A stretch of DNA of 9,700 nt from an uncultured Acetatifactor sp. (lineage in GTDB: Bacteria; Bacillota; Clostridia; Lachnospirales; Lachnospiraceae), in assembly GCA_910578215.1 (NCBI GenBank), contig CAJTPH010000002.1:159895-169594 (forward strand). Reading direction: 5' to 3'. This document shows, piece by piece, positions 6,672 to 9,700 of this stretch. Numbering within the stretch: position 1 is the stretch's first letter; the number at the start of each line of letters is the position of its first letter. A program made the translations under genes and the position numbers. Under the pieces are notes generated by a model. It ran no database searches. It saw nothing but the letters and a program-made list of their open reading frames with translations, and had not been told where the DNA came from.

Positions 6672-6699
6672 AATATATTTGATTTTATAACTATGGCAA
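6672..6699 (-). promoter_or_regulatory. Candidate sigma-A promoter for the small RNA
   Basis: TTGCCA (6699-6694, 5/6 to consensus) and TATATT (6677-6672, 5/6) are spaced by 16 bases on the minus strand. The expected start near 6664-6666 coincides with the first paired base of the long hairpin. The stretch between this and the lgt stop (6700-6783) is GC-rich and shows nothing else I can name. Confidence 0.45.
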
Positions 6700-6783
6700 T
6701 ATAAGCTCTCTGCAAAGCCTGAAGCGCCCCTCTGCCTCCGCCCGGGCATCCCCAAGGCTTACAGCCCACGCCCATGCCTGCGC

Positions 6784-7647
6784 TCAGGCGCGTTTTCTCA
6801 TAAGCCTGACACGAACCGCGATATCCGCCGCCACGGCAAAAACAAACATCACCATTGCCAGCACCTGAGACACGGGAAGGGCGGTTCCCGGAATAAGCAG
6901 GGTATCCGTGCGTATTCCCTCGATAAAGAATCTTCCCAGCCCGTAGCCGCCCAAATAGAGCAGGCAAAGCTCCCCGTCAAACCTTTTATGCCTGCGGTAT
7001 ACCAGCAGCAGACCCAGAATAAACAGGTTCCACACGCTCTCATACAAAAATGTGGGATGGACATTGATGTAATTTGCCCCCTCAGGAATATGGGCAAGGA
7101 TTTCCTCCGTTATGTCCGACTGGTCCCGCACCGCCGCAACAGGCAGCTGCATGGAAAACAGCCCGCCGCTGTACCCGCCGAATACCTCCCTGTTCATAAA
7201 ATTGCCCCATCGCCCGATGGCCTGCCCCAAAATCAGCCCCGGCACACAGGTATCTCCCACCAAAAGGGCGTTCAGCTTCTTTATTCCGCAGAAAATAAAC
7301 AATGTGATAAACGCCGCAATCACGCCGCCATATATGGCAAGCCCTCCGTTGCGGATATTAAAAATACTCAGCAGGTCATCCTTAAAGCTGTCCCATTCAA
7401 ATATCACATAGTAGATTCTCGCCCCCAGCACAGAGACAAAAATGACGATCAGCGCAAAATCCCAGTAGGTGTCCGGGTTCTGCCCCGTGATCTTCGCCAG
7501 ACGCAGCGCCAGAAAGAAACCCGCTATCATGCCGATTACGATCAACACGCCGTAAAAGTAGATTTCAAAACCGAAAACCGAGAAATATCTCGGCACATTT
7601 TCAAGATAAATTCCCAGATTGGGAAATGCAATATCACCTGCGTTCAT
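6784..7647 (-). CDS. lgt: Prolipoprotein diacylglyceryl transferase Lgt
   Basis: Lgt moves the diacylglyceryl group of phosphatidylglycerol onto the lipobox cysteine of prolipoproteins, in the cytoplasmic membrane. The 287-residue protein has several membrane helices and the family motifs: YGVLI at 32-36, GARIYYVIFEWD at 75-86, GGLAIYGG at 101-108, the Lgt signature GQAIGRWGNFMNREVFG at 141-157 (with Arg146 and Asn149), HPTFLYESVWN at 197-207 and GRFFIEGIRTD at 238-248 (Arg239). The histidine of the HGG motif of E. coli Lgt is Tyr106 here, which I believe is a frequent variant in Clostridia. The ATG at 7647 has a strong AGGGAGG site. The gene lies 100 bases after ychF and is followed by a non-coding, structured region and a terminator. 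Confidence 0.97.
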   Translation of the reverse strand: MNAGDIAFPNLGIYLENVPRYFSVFGFEIYFYGVLIVIGMIAGFFLALRLAKITGQNPDTYWDFALIVIFVSVLGARIYYVIFEWDSFKDDLLSIFNIRNGGLAIYGGVIAAFITLFIFCGIKKLNALLVGDTCVPGLILGQAIGRWGNFMNREVFGGYSGGLFSMQLPVAAVRDQSDITEEILAHIPEGANYINVHPTFLYESVWNLFILGLLLVYRRHKRFDGELCLLYLGGYGLGRFFIEGIRTDTLLIPGTALPVSQVLAMVMFVFAVAADIAVRVRLMRKRA

Positions 7648-7700
7648 AATGCCTCCCTGCCCGCCTCACAGGACGGTGTGTAAGCGCCCCTCTTTGACAT

Positions 7701-7739
7701 TTGGCACCCGCTCAAAATACCAATAAATCGCTTCGATTT
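7701..7739 (-). other. Two small hairpins between ychF and lgt
   Basis: On the minus strand AAATCG-AAG-CGATTT (7739-7725) forms a six-bp stem with a three-base loop, nine bases after the ychF stop. It is followed by TTGGTA (7723-7718) pairing with TGCCAA (7706-7701) with one G-U. Neither has a proper T-run, so this is at best a weak or partial terminator or a processing site. The 100-base gap shows no convincing promoter for lgt, so lgt is probably read from ychF. Confidence 0.3.
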
Positions 7740-7747
7740 TCCTTCTG

Positions 7748-8845
7748 TTAGACATTAAACCTGAAAAGAATCACATCGCCGTCTCTGACTACATAATCCT
7801 TGCCCTCAATGCCCACCAGCCCCTTTTCCCGCGCGGCCGCCAGGGAGCCCTGCTCCAACAGATCCTTATAATTGACTACCTCCGCCTTGATAAAGCCTCT
7901 CTCGAAATCGGAGTGTATCCTTCCCGCCGCCTGGGGCGCCTTGGTGCCGATCCTGATGGTCCACGCCCTTGTCTCGTCCTCGCCCGCGGTCAGAAAGCTC
8001 ATCAGCCCCAACAGCGAATAGCTGGCCCTGATCAGTTTCTCCAGACCGGACTCCTTTAATCCCAGATCCTCCAAAAACATCGCCTTCTCGTCATCGTCCA
8101 GCTCGGATATCTCCTGCTCAATCTGGGCACAGATCACAAACACCTCGCTGCGCTCTCCGGCAGCAAATTTTCTGACCTCCTCCACCCCTGCGTTACCCGC
8201 TCCGTCATCCGCCAGATCATCCTCGGACACATTTGCCGCATAAATTACAGGCTTATAGGTCAACAGGTTGTAATCCCGCATCAGCGCCAGCTCGTCCTCA
8301 TCCTCGATCTCCAGCTCCTTCGCCATCCTGCCGCTCTCCAGATGCGCCTTTACACGCTCCAAAAGCGCCAGCTCCTTTGCACAGGTCTTGTCCATCCTCG
8401 CCGCCTTGGCAACCTTTGACAGCCTTCTCTCAAGAACCTCCAGATCGGAAAAAATAAGCTCCAGGTTAATCGTTTCAATATCCCTCAGAGGATTGACGCT
8501 GCCGTCCACATGGATGACGTTTCCGTCCTCAAAGCACCTGACCACATGGACAATGGCATCCACCTCGCGGATATTGCTCAAAAACTGATTGCCCAGCCCT
8601 TCCCCCTTGGAAGCGCCCTTCACCAGACCCGCAATATCCACAAATTCGATCACCGCCGACGTTACCTTTTTTGACTGATACATATTCCCCAAAAGCTTTA
8701 ACCGCTCGTCCGGAACCGCCACGATCCCGATGTTGGGATCTATCGTGCAAAACGGATAATTTGCCGATTCCGCTCCCGCCTTTGTCAAAGAATTAAACAG
8801 CGTGCTCTTTCCCACGTTGGGCAGCCCTACAATCCCCAGTTTCAT
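7748..8845 (-). CDS. ychF: Redox-responsive ATPase YchF (OLA1 family)
   Basis: YchF is a ribosome-associated P-loop protein of the Obg class that prefers ATP. The 365 residues match the family length. The Walker A motif GLPNVGKST is at 7-15, the switch region with PFCTIDPNIG at 31-40, and DIAGLVKGASKGEGLGNQFL at 70-89. In place of the GTP-specific NKxD the protein has NVSE (205-208), the change linked to ATP preference in this family. A coiled-coil part lies at about 130-200, and the C-terminal TGS domain at about 280-365 ends in DGDVILFRFNV. The ATG at 8845 is fixed by the conserved MKLGIVGLPNVGKS start, yet it has no clear Shine-Dalgarno; an extended -10 element is six bases upstream. It is followed by lgt. 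Confidence 0.98.
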   Translation of the reverse strand: MKLGIVGLPNVGKSTLFNSLTKAGAESANYPFCTIDPNIGIVAVPDERLKLLGNMYQSKKVTSAVIEFVDIAGLVKGASKGEGLGNQFLSNIREVDAIVHVVRCFEDGNVIHVDGSVNPLRDIETINLELIFSDLEVLERRLSKVAKAARMDKTCAKELALLERVKAHLESGRMAKELEIEDEDELALMRDYNLLTYKPVIYAANVSEDDLADDGAGNAGVEEVRKFAAGERSEVFVICAQIEQEISELDDDEKAMFLEDLGLKESGLEKLIRASYSLLGLMSFLTAGEDETRAWTIRIGTKAPQAAGRIHSDFERGFIKAEVVNYKDLLEQGSLAAAREKGLVGIEGKDYVVRDGDVILFRFNV

Positions 8846-8850
8846 TTCTT

Positions 8851-8881
8851 GTTATACCACTCAGAAAACCTTTATTTTCAA
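8851..8881 (-). promoter_or_regulatory. Candidate extended -10 promoter directly at the ychF start
   Basis: On the minus strand TGGTATAAC (8859-8851) matches the extended -10 pattern TGnTATAAT with one difference. A TTGAAA at 8881-8876 could be a -35 box, but the spacing of 19 is long. Only AAGAA separates the -10 box from the ATG, so a start six or seven bases downstream would give an mRNA with no leader. Confidence 0.4.
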
Positions 8882-8890
8882 TGTTTTCTG
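8862..8890. repeat. 8-bp inverted repeat around the ychF -35 region
   Basis: CAGAAAAC (8862-8869) and GTTTTCTG (8883-8890) form a perfect inverted repeat with a 13-base spacer. The arms are 21 bases apart centre to centre, two helical turns, and they flank the candidate -35 box. That is an operator-like geometry, though a simple hairpin in read-through RNA is equally possible. Confidence 0.4.
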
Positions 8891-8897
8891 CCTTTCT

Positions 8898-9098
8898 CTA
8901 TATTTTTACTACCTCTTTGAACTTTTCTTCTGTCACATCAACATACAGAGTCATTGTATTGCCTGCATTAGCATGACCTGAAATCAACCATGCCGTTACT
9001 GCCACATCTCCAGACGCATTGATTGCAGTGTATAAACCATCCTTTCTTTGCAGATACCACTCCACTCCAAGTTCTTTGCCCTTCAAGTCTTTACCCAT
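8898..9098 (-). pseudogene. Internally deleted tyrosine-recombinase (integrase) remnant, 66 codons
   Basis: The first part, MGKDLKGKELGV...QRKDGLYTA (residues 1-25), resembles the N-terminus of Tn916- and phage-type integrases, where an arm-binding AP2-like domain starts (typical form: GKELGxGIsQRKDGLYxARF). The rest, GHANAGNTMTLYVDVTEEKFKEV (41-63), resembles the extreme C-terminus of such integrases, with the catalytic His (42) and, ten residues on, the nucleophilic Tyr (52). The central region that would hold the Arg, Lys and HxxR residues, about 300 residues in a normal protein, is missing, and the frame stays open across the junction. The ATG at 9098 has a strong AAAGGAG site; a longer reading from 9188 is not needed. 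The product cannot be an active recombinase. The identification is from memory of the family and is fairly confident; a small independent protein is the alternative. Confidence 0.6.
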
Positions 9099-9152
9099 AA
9101 GATCAACTCCTTTCTGCTGTATTCCAACAAAAAGAGGTTGATATAATCTAAT

Positions 9153-9161
9153 ATTATAACA
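9153..9161 (-). promoter_or_regulatory. Extended -10 element upstream of the integrase remnant
   Basis: TGTTATAAT (9161-9153) on the minus strand matches TGnTATAAT exactly. No good -35 box is at the right distance, which extended -10 promoters can tolerate. It lies 54 bases before the remnant's ATG, so the remnant may still be transcribed, and transcription could continue into ychF. Confidence 0.45.
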
Positions 9162-9229
9162 TATCTCCTGACATTTTGGAATAATCAAATTGAATTTTCT
9201 ACCTGAACCCTGCCTTAAATTTCCAAACT

Positions 9230-9244
9230 CTTGATAGTGTCAAG
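9230..9244. repeat. Possible terminal-repeat region of the IS256-family element
   Basis: CTTGATAGTGTCAAG, a five-base inverted repeat around TAGTG, lies 42 bases beyond the transposase stop and is followed by a T-run. Position and form fit the end of an IS256-type element, but the other end is outside the window, so the true boundary and the target duplication cannot be seen. Confidence 0.35.
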
Positions 9245-9286
9245 ATTTTTTCGCAAATTTAATTTCTGCCGCTTGGTATCCGAAAG

Positions 9287-9700
9287 TCAGCCGGCTATGT
9301 TATCAGGTTCTGTATCCGATTCCATGTGATAGAGATGATCCATGTTCATGTATCGCTTTGTTCCCCATTGCGTTCCCGCTACATGACGCAGTCTGGCACA
9401 TACCAGCATCAGCGCGCTTTGGCCATCGGGAAAGGCTCCGATCGCTTTTGTACGGCGTTTGATCTCCCGATTAAGTCGCTCGATGGTATTGTTGGTTCTG
9501 ATCCGGCTCCAGTGCTGTGTAGGAAAGTTCATATAAGTGAGAGTCTCATCTATGCCGTCCTGAAGTTTCTTTGCCGCTGCAGACAGCTTCATTTCTTTGA
9601 GCTTCTCCGCCACCTGAGCCGCCTTTTCCCTGGCGGCCTCCTTGCTCTCCTGCGCATGAATGGCCTTCAGCATCATGGAAACACTTTTCATCTTATTTCG
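9287..9700 (-). CDS. IS256/Mutator-family transposase, C-terminal part (5' end beyond window)
   Basis: This is the C-terminal portion of a DDE transposase of the IS256 family. The most telling segment is HWSRIRTNNTIERLNREIKRRTKAIGAFPDGQSALMLVCARLRHVAGTQWG (about residues 60-110 from the Met at 9691), nearly the textbook family C-terminus; the Glu of IERLNREI is expected to be the third catalytic acid. Upstream QESKEAAREKA and AAAKKLQDGIDETLTYMNFP also match. The frame is still open at the right edge (codons for Arg-Asn-Lys before that Met), so the Met at 9691 is internal, not a start. Nothing in the visible part is broken; whether the full gene is intact cannot be judged. It marks an insertion site beside an integrase remnant. 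Confidence 0.93.
   Translation of the reverse strand, partial: RNKMKSVSMMLKAIHAQESKEAAREKAAQVAEKLKEMKLSAAAKKLQDGIDETLTYMNFPTQHWSRIRTNNTIERLNREIKRRTKAIGAFPDGQSALMLVCARLRHVAGTQWGTKRYMNMDHLYHMESDTEPDNIAG

Noticed and set aside
6629..6967. 112-codon minus-strand ORF overlapping the lgt end
   Set aside because: It overlaps lgt in another frame and covers the candidate small RNA promoter; no motif and no ribosome-binding site.
6722..7693. 12-base direct repeat AAGCGCCCCTCT on both sides of lgt (6722-6733 and 7682-7693)
   Set aside because: A few 12-base matches at such distance are expected by chance in 9.7 kb, and the flanks do not match; not evidence of insertion or duplication of lgt.
9099..9188. 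30-codon N-terminal extension of the integrase remnant from an ATG at 9188
   Set aside because: The extension crosses the strong AAAGGAG site and the extended -10 element, and the integrase-like sequence begins at the ATG at 9098.
9287..9691. Transposase as a complete 134-residue gene starting at 9691
   Set aside because: The frame continues open to the window edge and the sequence matches only the C-terminal third of IS256-family transposases.

Overview
The window looks like a stretch of chromosome from a spore-former-like Clostridia, most probably a Lachnospiraceae member. The reasons are the gene content and order (mraZ, rsmH, an ftsL-like gene, two class B penicillin-binding proteins, then mraY), the CxC...CxC tail of RsmH and the style of the proteins; this placement is an inference, not a database match. 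Every convincing gene is on the minus strand, so transcription runs from high to low coordinates.

Right end (about 8850-9700): mobile-element debris. A 5'-truncated (by the window edge) IS256/Mutator-family transposase lies at 9287-9700. Next to it is a 66-codon ORF (8898-9098) that reads as the first ~25 residues of a Tn916-type tyrosine integrase joined to its last ~35 residues, that is, an internally deleted remnant.

Middle right (6784-8845): two housekeeping genes, ychF (OLA1-type ATPase) and lgt (prolipoprotein diacylglyceryl transferase). ychF has no clear Shine-Dalgarno but has an extended -10 box six bases from its ATG, so a leaderless mRNA is possible.

Middle (6379-6783): about 400 bases without protein genes but rich in signals. 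From right to left on the minus strand there is a sigma-A-like promoter (6672-6699), a ~21-bp imperfect hairpin starting at the predicted transcription start, a strong intrinsic terminator (6549-6594), and then the mraZ promoter (6498-6526) with TGGGA/TGGGG boxes typical of MraZ autorepression. The first three elements together define a candidate ~115-nt small RNA or a premature-termination leader. This is the most interesting unexplained signal in the window.

Left (1-6378): the start of the division and cell wall (dcw) cluster. MraZ is the regulator, RsmH methylates 16S rRNA, the FtsL-like bitopic protein and two transpeptidases act in septal (and probably spore) peptidoglycan synthesis, and MraY makes lipid I. 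murE and murF are not between the PBPs and mraY. The second PBP carries KTA in place of the KTG box, and the first has a C-terminal tail with three DPxTG repeats instead of PASTA domains. A large two-tier hairpin occupies the ftsL-PBP intergenic gap. Apart from these points the dcw part is conventional. I found no tRNA, rRNA or CRISPR array and no recognisable defence system.
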